Of a stretch of DNA of 64,000 nucleotides, positions 47,551 through 59,565 are shown one piece after another. Position 1 is the stretch's first letter; each line of letters begins with the position of its first letter. The stretch spans positions 5,425,001 through 5,489,000 of the forward strand of contig JBANDB010000007.1 of assembly GCA_037576215.1 (NCBI GenBank). The letters are read 5' to 3'. The stretch comes from Armillaria gallica. Taxonomy: Eukaryota > Basidiomycota > Agaricomycetes > Agaricales > Physalacriaceae. A program made the translations under genes and the position numbers. The notes beneath the pieces were generated by a model. It saw only the letters and a program-made list of their open reading frames with translations, was not told the origin of the DNA and made no database searches.

Positions 47551-48701
47551 CTACATGATCTGCTGAAATTGTTGTAAAACTAATCTCATAGCATTGTCTG
47601 TTCGCATCTGTGAATTAATTAGCTTGGTCCTGTTTATCTCCTTTATCAGACATCTGACCTACAGAGTGAAATAATGCAATGTCTATTATGACACCAATCT
47701 CTGAGCCTCCATACCAATTGACAATGAATCTCTGATGGTGTCTCTTCTTCTAAACATTTGGAGTTTTGAAATCCTCCCTATTGCAATATACTGACCCCTC
47801 AATAGCCTGCTAGTGAACACTGGATTTCTGGACAGTACAACAGGCTGCATTGCTGATAGAAGTTGATTTCTTCACTGAACAATTGAAGGTTCTGATTCAC
47901 TATCCTTTCCTGCCTTAAAGCTACTAATTCTGTAGAACAATAGGCATGTATGTCTGCTGGATCACCTTGGTAGGCCTTGAAAGCAATGCCTTCCACAGTG
48001 AACAATGGATAGAAACAGTAGATATGACTGCTTGAAATAGCATTCATCTGCAAAGCTGTTTGGGCAGTGAGTAATGGTCAAAAGGGAGTCTCTACTCTCA
48101 ATTAAGACAATTTTGGACTATCAATTGTTAGATGTGATTCTAATAGGTAGACAGTAGATCAATTCACCTGGTGCATATCTTTGTATACATACAATGACCT
48201 TGTTGATGTCATCTGGTGCCATTGGTACCGAGGATGTGTATAATCACCCTCAATGTGATGGCCTTGAAACCCATGAGATTCCAAAAACTGACACCAGGAC
48301 TGAACATGTCTCTGTGGAATAAGGATGTTTAGATTCTTAGGAGTCCATGATAGATGAGGAATCAACACCGCCAGTGTACATGACCCGGCAATGAAACTAT
48401 CAGTTTTATCCAATAGAGCAAAAAACTCCAGCAGAAGTTTCTCTGAAAGAAACAGTGCCAAGACACACCACATTCAAGAATGAATAATACCCTGTCCTAT
48501 TTGATGGAATGTCCTGTCAATATGACACCATCCGACAAGTGAAATAATATCACAATGGTTGAGTATTTCGAGTAGGAGCTCCTCTGCTTTGTAACACAAC
48601 ATTGCAGTGGATGATATGTTATTGTGAGAGCGTTGTGAGGCAGGGTCTGCCAATATAATGGTCTTGGAGTCACTGTAGTGAACTCTTTTTATATCTGACA
48701 C
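47540..48701 (-). pseudogene. F-box-like Agaricomycete family gene, degenerate
   Basis: Reading leftward: 48701-48474 ends with an F-box-like helix pair (AEELLLEILNHCDIISLVGW); 48473-48159 gives FFALLDKTDSFIAGSCTLAV and PKNLNILIPQRHVQSWCQFL; 48053-47799 gives SSHIYCFYPLFTVEGIAFK. This order (F-box, then an FxxxLxxTxSxIAGS...LNI.xP block, then a THxxCxYPxxT block) is a pattern I recall from a large uncharacterised Agaricomycete family, perhaps related to nucleotidyltransferase folds. Stops around 48056-48160 and the missing middle show that it is broken. Confidence 0.5.
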
Positions 48702-50240
48702 AGATATTACTCATAAGTGAGTCGGTGCTGGTCCTATACTATAACACTGGTAATTGATTTGTGCTTACTTGATTCATGCTTGAATACCATTGGCCATATT
48801 CCTATCCACTACAGACATGATCATGGAGAGCAAGAAATGGAAGCCATGGGATGTATGTGCACCATTGAGAAGTGTTACTATTCTGCTCATCAAATTGTAG
48901 AGTGTCACAATTTGAGACTTGTTCTATGGGTCTCAGTGTACCCAAACAGTGATTGTCCCTGTCCTCTTCCTCGAAAGTATTGTTGATTTTAAGCCTAGGT
49001 CGCTCAACAACTTAGCTACTATGCATTGGGTTCATGCAGGTTATCATTGTGGCCTGATTTTCAATTCTATGCTTGATTATCAAACCATCATCATTAACGA
49101 TGAAGATGATAAGATTGCCTTGATGGTGGATGCATTGACATTTTTCTTTATAGCAGGAAAAGTGAGGCATGCATGGCATTGAAACAAGCTTCTGTATAAA
49201 CTATATCTGGAAAGAACAGCACAGGGTGATGTCCTGATCATCAAACATAATGTCTGCTGAAACAGACTGGATAACATATCATCCACCAATGTACCTCTGG
49301 TGGAAAATATTCTTTGCCAGTGAGCATGGATTTGCTCACATAAATTGCAGTCCTCACCAGTGAATAGGTTAATAAAAGATGGATGTTTACATTGACCATC
49401 AAGTGTGGCTCATTAACCTGGCCCATTATGAGTCAGTCCATCAAACTTGAAGGTTTTAAGGAGATTCGTTTTGTTCACACCTTTCATAGAGAAGTAAACC
49501 TATCATGGGTGTGATGAATTTATTATGTGAGATAAAAGAAAATTTGTTTGATCATATATGGATTGAGGCCAGTCACCCATAGGTCTAGATAAGGTCACTC
49601 GAGGTCCACAGTGAGCATGTACATTGATTAGAGGGGCCAAACGTGTGATGTAAGCTTTGTCAGATGATCCTTTCATATGGCTGTGTACAGCAGCAGCGTC
49701 GCAGATCTTCCATTTGAAGCCAACTGCCATGTCCTCCAACAACTGTGTCCCTGACACATCTAACCAAGATGGTTGCTACAGTCTAATTGATACAGCACTG
49801 AACAAAGTTTGCCAATATTCTTCAGTAAAGAAAACACGCTCATTCTTCATAGGCAACAGAAAGTGAAACGGTACACCTTTGGAATCAGGTATATCCTATA
49901 TCACTTCCAACCCAACCCTGTCATGACAAATACCTAGTTTTACCATGTAATTTACGATCTGTCAAAGAGGCCTTCTATAGGTGATGATCCTATCCTCTGG
50001 CTTACCGAGTTGCATGATATCATTTCCCTTATGAGTGACACTGAACTACCTGCAGTCATTTATGAACTGGGGGATAGTCATTGGTGTCAGTTAGTGTTTC
50101 TCAATGTTCATAAAACTGCCAGCCACAGTCTAGTGAAAACCAAAGTGGCAAAGATTGATATTACCAACTGGAACCTGATTCCACAAGAGGCAGATATACC
50201 TATATGTCATTTCATTTTCTCTCATAAGAGATCATGACTG
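48702..50240 (+). pseudogene. Unassigned coding remnants
   Basis: Plus-strand frames 48919-49182 (DDKIALMVDALTFFFIAGKV), 49657-49866 and 50010-50237 (PAVIYELGDSHWCQLVFLN) are protein-like and may be parts of one decayed gene. Minus-strand frames in the same area are alternatives. No family is recognised. Confidence 0.3.
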
Positions 50241-50474
50241 AGGCATAGGCAGTGCAAAACCTGTTTCAAAAAATGGCCCTGTCATTACACGAATTCGTCT
50301 GATTGCTGTAAATGTTGAGAATGTCATATCCAAGCGAAGAAATGCATCCTCTCCCCAGACTTTCTGATGATTTCAAGAAAGTAGAAGCATGAATCAGAGC
50401 ACACTGTCAATTGTGGCCCTATACTTGCTCAGCCATCACCATTGGTTGCTCCCAGAACACTACATATCAAACCC

Positions 50475-50734
50475 TGTTGGGAGGTGTACTGCTGTACTGG
50501 ACTGATTTGGATGTCATGGACGCATTCCACATGGGTGTCTTTGTTTATGCTTATGTGATGTTGCGATACATATATATATGCATTCCCTTCTTTCCTTTCT
50601 CCTCAGTCACTCTCATCACCAGTCTGAGATCCTGAGGAGGTATGTTTTCTCTATTACTGTTATTCTACCACCTTTTACTTACTGTACCATTAGCTCATGC
50701 TGTTGTGTCATTGGTACAGGTACCTAGTCTAATA
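50475..50734 (+). repeat. Copia 2 5' LTR (260 bp)
   Basis: The TATA run (ATATATATATG, near 50568-50580) lies about 30 bp ahead of CTCAGTCACTC. The stem-loop CTCCTCAG...CTGAGGAG is at 50599-50639. The putative 54-nt intron is 50640-50693 (GTATGT...CCATTAG). This LTR lacks the 68-bp duplication present in the 3' LTR. Confidence 0.93.
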
Positions 50735-50994
50735 GGTTATGGGTTTACTTTGACGATGCCTTGCCAAAACACAACTCAGACGACAATGACTCGCCTTTTT
50801 TTCCTCTCCTGTTTATCTTGCATTTACATCTGTGGTACCACTTTAGGTATACACCTTGTCACTCTGAAGACCATTCCCGAGCTCACAGCTGCTGCAGACG
50901 ACTTTCCTGTATCCTGCCTTTCATTCTCAATGCATATATCTCTATTCTTATGCATATAATCATGTATTAGACACCACCTAATGGGATTCGTCCT

Positions 50995-53900
50995 TTGGTG
51001 GCTCCTGATGTCTTCTGGCAACCCCATCATCCATTTCCTCTGCCAATTCCATCTTATCCTCCACATTCTTCGCAACCCCCGTTACCTCTGTTTGTGCTGC
51101 ATGGATGTCCAGGACCTTTTTATAATAATTCTTTTGATTCTTCTTCTCATTTTACTCCATCTGGCTCATTTCCATCTTGCCCTACATTTCCAGTAGATAC
51201 CCAACCTCAACATCATCAGCATCCTGCAGTTCCTTCTTTTTCTTTGAACCATTCTACTTCTATCCCAACGATGACGTCCATCATGCAGCTAACAGGACAT
51301 GCAACCTGGATACACTGGCTCACTGAGGTCAAGTCTGCAGCTGACATTCTCGGCGTACTTCCACATATTATTGAGGATTCCCCTGACTTTGTTATAGCAG
51401 ATCCTTTGTGAAGGGCTTCCTATCCTCCTGTGGTTGATCAATGGTCTTCCCAGCAGGATTGGGAAGTACATCTAGCATGGCGGCAACATGATGCTGTCAT
51501 GATGCACCTCTTGACTTATAGGCTTTCTGATGAGGTCTCATCTGTCATTCCAATAATTGATGATCTTTGTAGTACCAGCACCCTTTTTACCACAAGGGAC
51601 ATGCTCGCCTGCCTATGGCATCATTTTGGTCTTGGGGACTACATACAGGCAAATGTGGCAATGGAATCTCTTCACTCCTTCATGACAGACATGCAGAATA
51701 TTCAATGGTATACCCAGTGTAGGCACATGACCATCCTTGCTCTACATGTGGAGAACTACCCCATTGTTTACATTGAGGCTGTTTTGACATTTATGCATAA
51801 CCTGCCTGAGGAGGATCAAGGCTGGTTCATGGCTCTCTGCTAAGAAGTCACTCGTGATTGTGGCATATATCCTACCAACATAGGCTACAAGTATCTCCTG
51901 TCAATTGTATCGAGGGTCACCGATCTCGATACCCAATGGTCTCTCAAAACTGTCAAAGCAGACTTATTGTCTTAAGTGTGACATCTGTGGCCAACAGAGT
52001 CATTCCACTAAACAACATGATCCTTCTAAACAATGCCCTACAGATCTTCTTCTTCCACAAAATCCTCTTCCCAATCCAACCAACGTCCATCTACGCGTCT
52101 CCCCAATTGTTCTTCATCTCACAGAGCAAACCTTGCCAACTCCCATGCCACTGTGTCCTCTGACTGTGATGGATCTTCGGTAGATGTGGATGTCTACACC
52201 AATGTTGTGGAGTTACCTGATTCTCAATGTACTGTCAATACCCTTAATGAAGATGAGTTTTTCATTTGCTCGAGTGCAATTGTCATAAGTCCCTTGGTTG
52301 ACTCTTCTACACTCTATTTTGATGCATTGGCTGAAGGTGCTCTTATTGCTTTGCCGCAGATCATGAAGACCCTCCTTGATTCTGGTTGTACCACACACAT
52401 TTTCAAGGAGAAGAGATTTTTCTTGTCTTATCAGGAGGACGAAGCTGTTGATGTGAAGACTGTGAACTGTGGTGTCCTCAGCACCAGAGCTCATGGTGAG
52501 ATCCGCATGTGTGTTTGTTGTACCAATGGCAAGCATGTCGTGGTTTGTCTTCTTGATTGCCTCCATGCACCCGATGTTCCTATGAACCTGATTTCTGTCA
52601 GTGCGCTTACTGAATGGAGAATGTTCCTCATGTTTGGGAACAATTGGACATCCATCAATTTTCCAAAGGATCATCCTTCTCTTGCTGGTGTTCAATTTTT
52701 GGCTAATGTCCTTAGTTGCCTATCATTTCTTGACTGTGAAATCCTTGAGCCACCTTCAGTTGCCAATGCAGACTCTTGCTCTGTCACTATGCCTGAACTG
52801 TTCCGACGGACTAAACCCTCTCGTCACACATGGCATTGCTGTTTCAGGCATCCCGGCCAAGATCTGACTTCTGAAGTCCTCAGTGGTGATGCTGTAAATG
52901 GTATCATTGTCCATGGCCCAAAGACGAAACTTGTTTGCCCTTCTTGTCTGGTAGGCAAACATGCACAAAAACCATACGAGCATAATGGTCATTGTGCTGA
53001 GTTTGTGAATGAGCTGGTACACATTGATACATGCAGTCCATTCCCTACGGCTTCTCCTCAGGGTGCTCGCTACTTCTTTGCCATGCTCAAAGATAAAACC
53101 ACCGCCGCTGCTGTTCACATGATGAAAAGAAAGAACGAGGCATTCAAACATTTCAAATCAACCATCACTAAATGGGAGCATATCTCTGGTCGGACTGTCA
53201 TGTTCATGCAATCTGACCATGCTCCAGAGTTTGTGGATAGTGACATGGGAGAGTACCTCCGAAAGAAGGGCATCCGGCATCAAGCTTGTGTGCCATATGC
53301 GCATCAGCAGAACAGTAAAATTGAAAGGTTTATCTGGACAATAGAGGATTGTGCCTTAACAATGCTGGTGCATTCTGGACTGCCCGCTTCTTTCCTTGCT
53401 GATGCCATTCTCACTACTGCTTACCTCTACATGAGGCTTCCTAACTCTTCTATTCCAAAAGATACTACTCTCTATGAGCAACTTCACTCCAAGAAACTGG
53501 ATCTATCCCACCTATGCATATGGGGGTGTTGTTGTTTGGTCAACATCCCCCACAAAAAATGTGTCAAGGATGGATTGAAAATGTTCAAAGGTATTTTTGT
53601 CAGATACAAAGAAGATCATATTGGCTGGTGGGTACAAGATCTTAAAGGGAAGTATCACTTCTCAAGAGACGTCGAATTCGATGAGGACACTCCAGGTAAA
53701 CTCAGTTCCAAGCACAGGATGATGAATCCTCCTTCCAACATCCCCTCTGATGATTCACTTCCTATTGATTCCCCCTCCCCTCCTTCTCCCAAACCTAAGC
53801 ATACCACTAAACCTACTGAAAAAGGTTCCTTGTGGCAACAGCAACTTCTCGAGACAAAGGAACAAGCTTCTCAATGACATTGTACCCCTGCTACAAGAGC

Positions 53901-55707
53901 TGCTCTGGATGCGGCTGCACTTGTTGTTGCTCACTCTGTGGTGCCACCAGATGAGTATTTTTCTTTGGATGCTTTGGACTCTTGCATGTTAACTTCTCAT
54001 CCCACTGTTTTCCTTACTCATGCCCTGCCTTATTGTTCTATGGCACCATGTGTGTGGGATTTGTCTAAGCCACCTGTCATGTATCAGGAAGCGGTTGTGT
54101 GCACAGATCATGACAAGTGGCTTGTGGTGATGGATACCGAAAAGGCTGCCATGGATGATAAAGGTGTTTTTGATCCCACTCCTGTTCAAAGCCTGCCTCC
54201 TGGCAAGAAGGCTATTGGTCTTCACTGGGTATTTGTCTGGAAAGACACTGCTGAGGGTAAAGTTGCAAAGGATCAGATTGTAGCTCAGGGTCATTTGCAA
54301 TGCCCCAATGACTATGGTAACACATACGCACCAGTTGCGAAGATGACCAGCATTCAGATTCTTCTTGCATATGCTGCTTGTGAGGATCTGGAGCTCTTCA
54401 TGTTCGATGTGTGCACTGCGTTTCTCAATGCACCACTCCATGAGGAAGTCTACTCAAAACAAATTCCGGGCTATCCCCTCAAAAATCTGGCCAACTCTCA
54501 ACATCTCTGCAAGGCTATATATGGTCTTAAACAGTCTCCTCATGAATGGTTCAAGGAATTTTCTTCTGTCCTGTGGTCCTTCGGCCTCACCTCCTGTCCT
54601 GTTGATGAAGCTGTATTCACCAGACATTGGTCTTCATCCCAACCTCATCCTATCATCCTTATGCCCACTGATGGCTCTGACATTTACATTATCATTCCTA
54701 TCCATGTTGATGATGGCCTTTGCACCACTAATTCCACATCTCTCTACTCTTGGCTGATTGTGGAACTCAACAAACGATTCTTGATCAAGGATATGGGAGC
54801 TGCTTCCGTGTTCTTGGGTATCAGGATCAAGTGTGATCATGTGGCTAGAAAACTTTGGTTCTCACAGAAGCATTTCGTGTTAGACCTTCTCACAACTCAC
54901 AACATGCTCCAGTGCACAAAGTCTTCTGTTCCACTTCATGCAAAGCTTGATAAGCTCATGCCGGTTGCTGAAAACACACTTCCGGATGTTGCTGATTCTG
55001 ACATCCAGACCCTTTATCAAAGTCTAATGGGCTTCTACATCTACCTCACCATCACTACACATCCTGATCTTGCCTTCACTGTGATGGCTCTGAGCCAGTT
55101 CAATGCTTCCCCAAATCAAGCACTGCTTAGTGCTGCCAAGGGAGTTTTGCATTACCTAAACGCCATGGTGGATGGGGCGCTCAAATATGGGGGTGGTTAC
55201 CAGCAGGAGAAAGTTGGTCCTGACACTGTTGTTCACTCCAATCTGGCTCTTGTTGATGCTGATTGGGCATCTGATAAGCGTGACAGAAAGAGTGTATCTG
55301 GTTATGCAGTGTTCCTTGATGGTGGCCTTGTGGCTTGGTCTGCTGCCAAACAGAAATTGGTGTCACTGTCATCGACAGAGTCAGAGTACATGGGTTTGAC
55401 TCATGTCCTGAAGGAGCTGCTTTGGATGAGAATGTTTCTTCATCTTCAAGAACTTCCTATTCCTTGCCCGTTCCCTATCAGTTCTGATAACCAGGCCTCT
55501 TGGGAGATCGCTTCTTCTTACAGCAGTACCAACAGAATGAAGCATATTGACATATGTTACCATTTCATTCGTGAACACCTGCATACTGACAATTTCATTA
55601 CACACTGGGTCCCTACCCTTGACATGACAGCCAATATCCTCACCAAGTCGCTCACTACTCCTCTTCATATGAAGCATTGTCTTTTTCTCGGTCTTGTTGT
55701 GAGATAG
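50995..55707 (+). pseudogene. Copia 2 Gag-Pol polyprotein, stops and frameshift
   Basis: Nearly all coding sequence lies in one frame: Gag at 50995-51843 (stop 51409-51411, stop 51841-51843), a shift to the next frame at about 51905-52033 around the zinc-knuckle remnant (CDICGQQSH), then Pol from 52033. The protease motif LLDSGC is at 52372-52389. Gag-pre-integrase HTWHCCFRHPG...CPSC follows. The integrase triad positions appear kept (HIDTC, QSDHAPEF, KIERF). A stop at 53875-53877 separates these from reverse transcriptase (FDVCTAFLNAPL, HVDDG near 54703-54717) and RNase H (VDADWASD, STESEYMG). The final stop is at 55705-55707. Confidence 0.93.
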
Positions 55708-55726
55708 AGACATCCGAATGGGGGTG

Positions 55727-56054
55727 TGTTGGGAGGTGTACTGCTTTACTGGACTGATTCAGATGTCATGGACATGTTCCGCATGGGTGTCTTTGTTTAT
55801 GCTTACATGATGTTGCAATACATATATATATGCATTCCCTTCTTTCCTTTCTCCTCAGTCGTTCTCATCACCAGTCTGAGATCCTGAGGATGTATGTTTT
55901 CTCTATTACTGTTATTCTACCGCCTTTTACTTACTGTACCATTAGCTCATGCTTTCGTGTCATTGGTACAGGTAATTCAGTCATTCTCATCACCAGTCTG
56001 AGATCCTGAGGAGCTCATGCTTTTGTGTCATTGATACAGGTACCTAGTCTAATA
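55727..56054 (+). repeat. Copia 2 3' LTR (328 bp) with intron and spliced-copy duplication
   Basis: The putative intron is 55892-55945. A 68-bp tandem copy (55972-56039) starts with filler GTAATT and then repeats CAGTC...CCTGAGGAG joined directly to CTCATGC (56013/56014), with the 54-nt intron absent. This mirrors the 5' LTR of copia 1. Confidence 0.92.
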
Positions 56055-56398
56055 AACCCAAAAGCAGGTCATCTTCCCCTGTTCTCTGGAATATATCCGA
56101 TGAACAGAGCATGTCCCCCATGACATCACGCATTTCTCCAGATGACTGCTTAATTCAGCATGACGACAGTGACATTGAAGAGGTCTGTACAATAGAACAT
56201 GTCATGCAATCTCTCAGAAGCATCAAAGACCAACACAGTGATGAGAGATGCTTGGCCTTGTACCGAATATGGAAGCACAGACTGCTCCTAGGTCACAATA
56301 AAAAAAATTACAGACCTGGTGGAATTGTTGAACAAATTTTGTATAAAATTGGCATCTGCAATGGAGCAATTTGGGACAATATAAGTTCGCAAGAATAG

Positions 56399-56650
56399 CG
56401 CTGACTGATATCTGATATGTTTATAATGGGTGACGATTCCACGGGTCTTTCCGTTAGTGACTGAACCTACTTAAGTTGTGCCAAAGCAAATGAATACTCG
56501 TAGGTGGTTATTAGCAACAAGACATGCAGTACATCGCTATTACCTAAATTATCGAAAGTAGCAGGCTTTGCCCCGGAGTGGGCCCTACACGAGTTATCGT
56601 GAGATTGGGGGGTTCCTCTATGGACCCCCGCCCCGGGTATCAGGCTAATT
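56399..56650. other. Intergenic, nothing recognised
   Basis: No gene or repeat was recognised. CpG content begins to rise toward the gene block. Confidence 0.4.
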
Positions 56651-56937
56651 TGATGCGTGCCGTGCATTCTTAGTCATATGATTTTCACATGATGTCACGG
56701 ACACTTAAATAACGGTTTTCCTTTCTTTCCCTCCTTGTTGAGGCTGTGCTCATTCAGCTACTTACGGTTACTATATTTACTTATTCTGTACCTTATTCCG
56801 ACTATCTATCTGACCATATTCTACCCGATTATCAACGCGCTTGCTGCCTGACTGACACTCCTCAGTCGCTTATCCATTCCCGAGCCCTGAGGAGATGGCT
56901 AATATTCGTGTCTATGGTACAGGTACCTGGTCTAACA
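56651..56937 (+). repeat. Solo LTR of a copia 2 relative
   Basis: It shares GATGTCACGGAC (copia 2 GATGTCATGGAC) at the expected offset, TTCCTTTCTTTCC, the stem-loop CTCCTCAG...CTGAGGAG, and the end TGGTACAGGTACCTGGTCTAACA. AATT(T) occurs at both ends (56647-56651 and 56937-56941), a candidate target duplication. After CTGAGGAG no intron is present and the sequence resembles the spliced form. Confidence 0.7.
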
Positions 56938-57693
56938 ATTTCCTTGCTACATTCTATGCCATTCGGTGAGAGTTCCCTGGCGAGCGAAGTTGCCCCCTGC
57001 AGCACCTGGGAATGATATTTATTCAATCGGGGCGATCGTAAGTACACTTGGTACTTGTTCTGAGGCATGATTGCGATCTTTTCGCCCCCGTACTACACCT
57101 CTTTAGTGGAAGAGTTCTCTGTTGTCACCATAAGCCAGTAATGAATGGTACAGAATATCCAAGTCGGTTGACTCAAACAAACTCATCCCGCAACTTGATA
57201 GTAATAGTCTTCAAGTTCAAAGAGTATGCTGCCAGGTACTGTTATGCGCTCAAACTAGCCAAAGGAATACGTCTAGCTCTCCAAGTACTGGGTATGTCAA
57301 ACAGATCTGCCGACCGCTACCACTGAAGGTCCCCAAGCATTTGATGCATAATGACCTCGGTATAATAAGTGTCCGAAGCGCTTGGAAAACACTCTATTGC
57401 CGGTTGACTTAGCGATTAGAAAGATACCAAGATATTGTAAGTAGGAAGGAGGATACTAAAAACACACAAAACCTGTATGAGGTGACATGGACTATCGAAG
57501 CCTTATGAAACAACCACCCTTCACTCGTCACAGATCGTCAAGATGTCATGGAAGAGGGCGGCCAAAGGAAGAAAGTGGAAAGTAAGTTGGAATATCGAAA
57601 CGATTATTCTCTGTCGTCCCATCCATAACCATCTAGTCATGAACGAGAAGTACAGTTCCCTCTTTACATACCTGCACATGCGGGGCAAATCAA
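56938..57693. other. Intergenic between solo LTR and AA9 gene
   Basis: No convincing gene. A purine-rich stretch near 57440-57590 and short frames show no recognisable features. Confidence 0.4.
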
Positions 57694-59431
57694 TTAATCG
57701 CCACGCCTAGGAAGAGTAGAGGACATACGCGACTTCTGTGCGCGAGTAGTATTGACCCTCGGAGCACGCTTTGAGGCAGAATGGCGGCGCTTCAAATTGT
57801 CACCTAGTAGGTATATGCCCGTAAGGACGTCAGCTATGATTGATATTCTAAAACTCACGTTTGTTAAGAATTCGAGCTCTCGAGAAAGACCTGCGGCGTT
57901 GGTATTTTGCATTCGCAAGGCAGGAATCCTTAGTCGAACCACAGGCATCCCAGTCAGGGTTAGGTTGAGAGACCGCAATGCACGAGTTGTATGCTGTTGA
58001 AATGGTTCAGATCGATGACAGGTTCACGATAACGATGGTGCTTACTGTTCATGCACTGGTTCGCATCATTAGTTCCGGTCGAGGTTGACTGCGCGGCAGA
58101 GGTGCTTTGGGTGCTGGTGGCAGTTACTTGAGCTACGGTTGAAGATGGGATGGAGGTCGTAGAAGCAATTGCTGACGAGGACGACGCCGATGTCGCGACA
58201 GCAGCGTGCGAGGACACGGACGTACTAGCCGACGAAGACGCGGGGACGCTGGTGAAGCTCACTGTGTGGTAAGGGGTTAATCGATATGCACATCAGTTTG
58301 GGACAATATACTAACATGAGACGCTCCCAGCAGCGGAGGTAGTACCAGAGACAGCGGTGGAAGTAGAGCCAGATGCGGTGGTTGAAGAGGCACCGGAAGC
58401 AGCTGTAGAGGAAGCACCAGAGGCAGCCGTAGACGAGGCAGCCCCTGATCCACCGGTCCAAAGGGCAGGTCCGGGGATGGTGTAGCTATATGGTGAATAT
58501 TAGAATCGCTTCATTAACGAGATGCACAAGACCGACTTGTCAAAAGTGGTGTACATGTTGAACGTGATACCGGGGTCAGTTCCAGCGTAAGCTCCTGGGA
58601 AGGACACCAAGTACGACGAGTCGGGGAAGGCGGAACCAGATCCAGTAACTTCAATCTGGCTACAACCGGGGTAGAATTGAGCGCCTGGATAGGTACCAGC
58701 AGAGTGAAGGGCAATACTGTGGACGGGACGATCAGCGGCACGGTTTGATTCAGAAACCAATGATACGAACATTTCATGACGGACGAGGTATTGCCCAGCT
58801 TGGAGACCGGAAGGGATGGTCCAATACCAAACGTTGTTCTGTTCGGTGACCATAATGTCGGTGGCGGCCCACTTTCCATCCTCGTAACCAGCTTCGTCCA
58901 CTTTGAACCACACGGCACTATAAAATAGCAAATTGAGATAACTGCTCCAGTTTCTATAGTACTAGAGACAACTCACTCGGTACCCGGTTCCCATGAAGTA
59001 ATATTGCTACCGTCAGGAACTTGAGCCAAGTACGTTATAACAGGCCCCTATAGATCACTCATTAGACTACGCTCAGTTACCGGAGTAGAATGATGTTAGC
59101 TTACTGCATGCGACGTAGGCCAGGTGGTCCAATGCATCTCGACATTGGAGCCAGCTTCGGCTGTAGCGTAAAGAGCAGCAGGTGCTGTTCCACCGGTATT
59201 GCAACGTATGTCCTCGCTGGTGACGTCCTCAATGGGACCGTTACCGGGAATGACACGCTCAATCCGATCCGGGACAGGGTTCATGTACGGGTCGTTGTAC
59301 GGGAGGTAACCAGTATAGTTTGTTCCACCATAAACAAAAGTCTCCACGTATCCGTGAGCGCGGACACTGGTCAGGAGCGATAGCGCAACGACAAGCGCGG
59401 CGTTGGAACGAAGGAAACCCAGATAAGGCAT
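57694..59431 (-). CDS. AA9 lytic polysaccharide monooxygenase with Ser/Thr-rich linker, secreted
   Basis: The enzyme is a copper-dependent oxidase that cleaves cellulose or related glucans outside the cell. My model has eight exons: 59105-59431, 58977-59047, 58771-58917, 58537-58716, 58316-58485, 58046-58261, 57859-57993 and 57694-57803, encoding about 451 aa. The signal peptide is residues 1-25, cut after VRA so that His26 becomes the N-terminal copper-binding His1 (HGYVETF). The second histidine is His108 in SHAGPV, the axial Tyr197 lies in AQFYPGC, and RHEIIALHSAG is the typical core. FDNYTIPGPAL ends the catalytic domain. A Ser/Thr/Ala-rich linker leads to a four-Cys tail (NQCMNTYNSCIA...CGSTKDSCLA) instead of CBM1. 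Introns are 51-58 nt apart from one weak GTCGGT donor. If the last intron (GTGAGT...ACTAG) is retained, the protein stops at 57848 instead. Confidence 0.9.
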
Positions 59432-59557
59432 TTTTGAATGAGCGCGTAGGAGAGGGAGCGTAACGAGAACGACTGTCGGTCAAAAGAAGGAGAGAGAGGA
59501 GGGAAAAGAAATGTGCGGAAGGAAACAGGTTTGTGTCTCTCGTAGCAGCACTAGAGC

Positions 59558-59565
59558 TTATATAG
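59558..59565 (-). promoter_or_regulatory. TATA box of the AA9 gene
   Basis: TATATAAG on the minus strand lies about 127 bp upstream of the AA9 start codon, a usual distance for an inducible fungal secreted-enzyme promoter. Confidence 0.6.

Larger units (their letters stand above)
50475..56054 (+). mobile_element. Ty1/copia LTR retrotransposon 2, inactive
   Basis: The LTRs are 50475-50734 and 55727-56054 (TGTTGGGAGG...TCTAATA). The target duplication AACCC is perfect (50470-50474 and 56055-56059). The PBS region GGTTATGGGTTTACTTTGAC starts at 50735. The polypurine tract GAATGGGGGTG (55716-55726) abuts the 3' LTR. The overall layout and the LTR intron parallel copia 1, but the sequences are well diverged, so this is a related family. 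Stops and a frameshift inactivate the polyprotein. Confidence 0.95.
50380..56398 (+). pseudogene. Unknown ORF split by copia element 2
   Basis: When the element and one AACCC are set aside, the open frame ahead of it (...CSQNTTYQT) joins in phase to the one after it. That frame runs from about 56057 through ISDEQSMSPMTSRISPDDC and VCTIEHVMQSLRSIKDQHSD to a stop at 56396-56398. No domain is recognised. Confidence 0.4.

Noticed and set aside
51844..52183. Programmed frameshift between Gag and Pol in copia 2
   Set aside because: The shift lies in a region with other stops, no slippery site is evident, and copia 1 reads the same junction in one frame.
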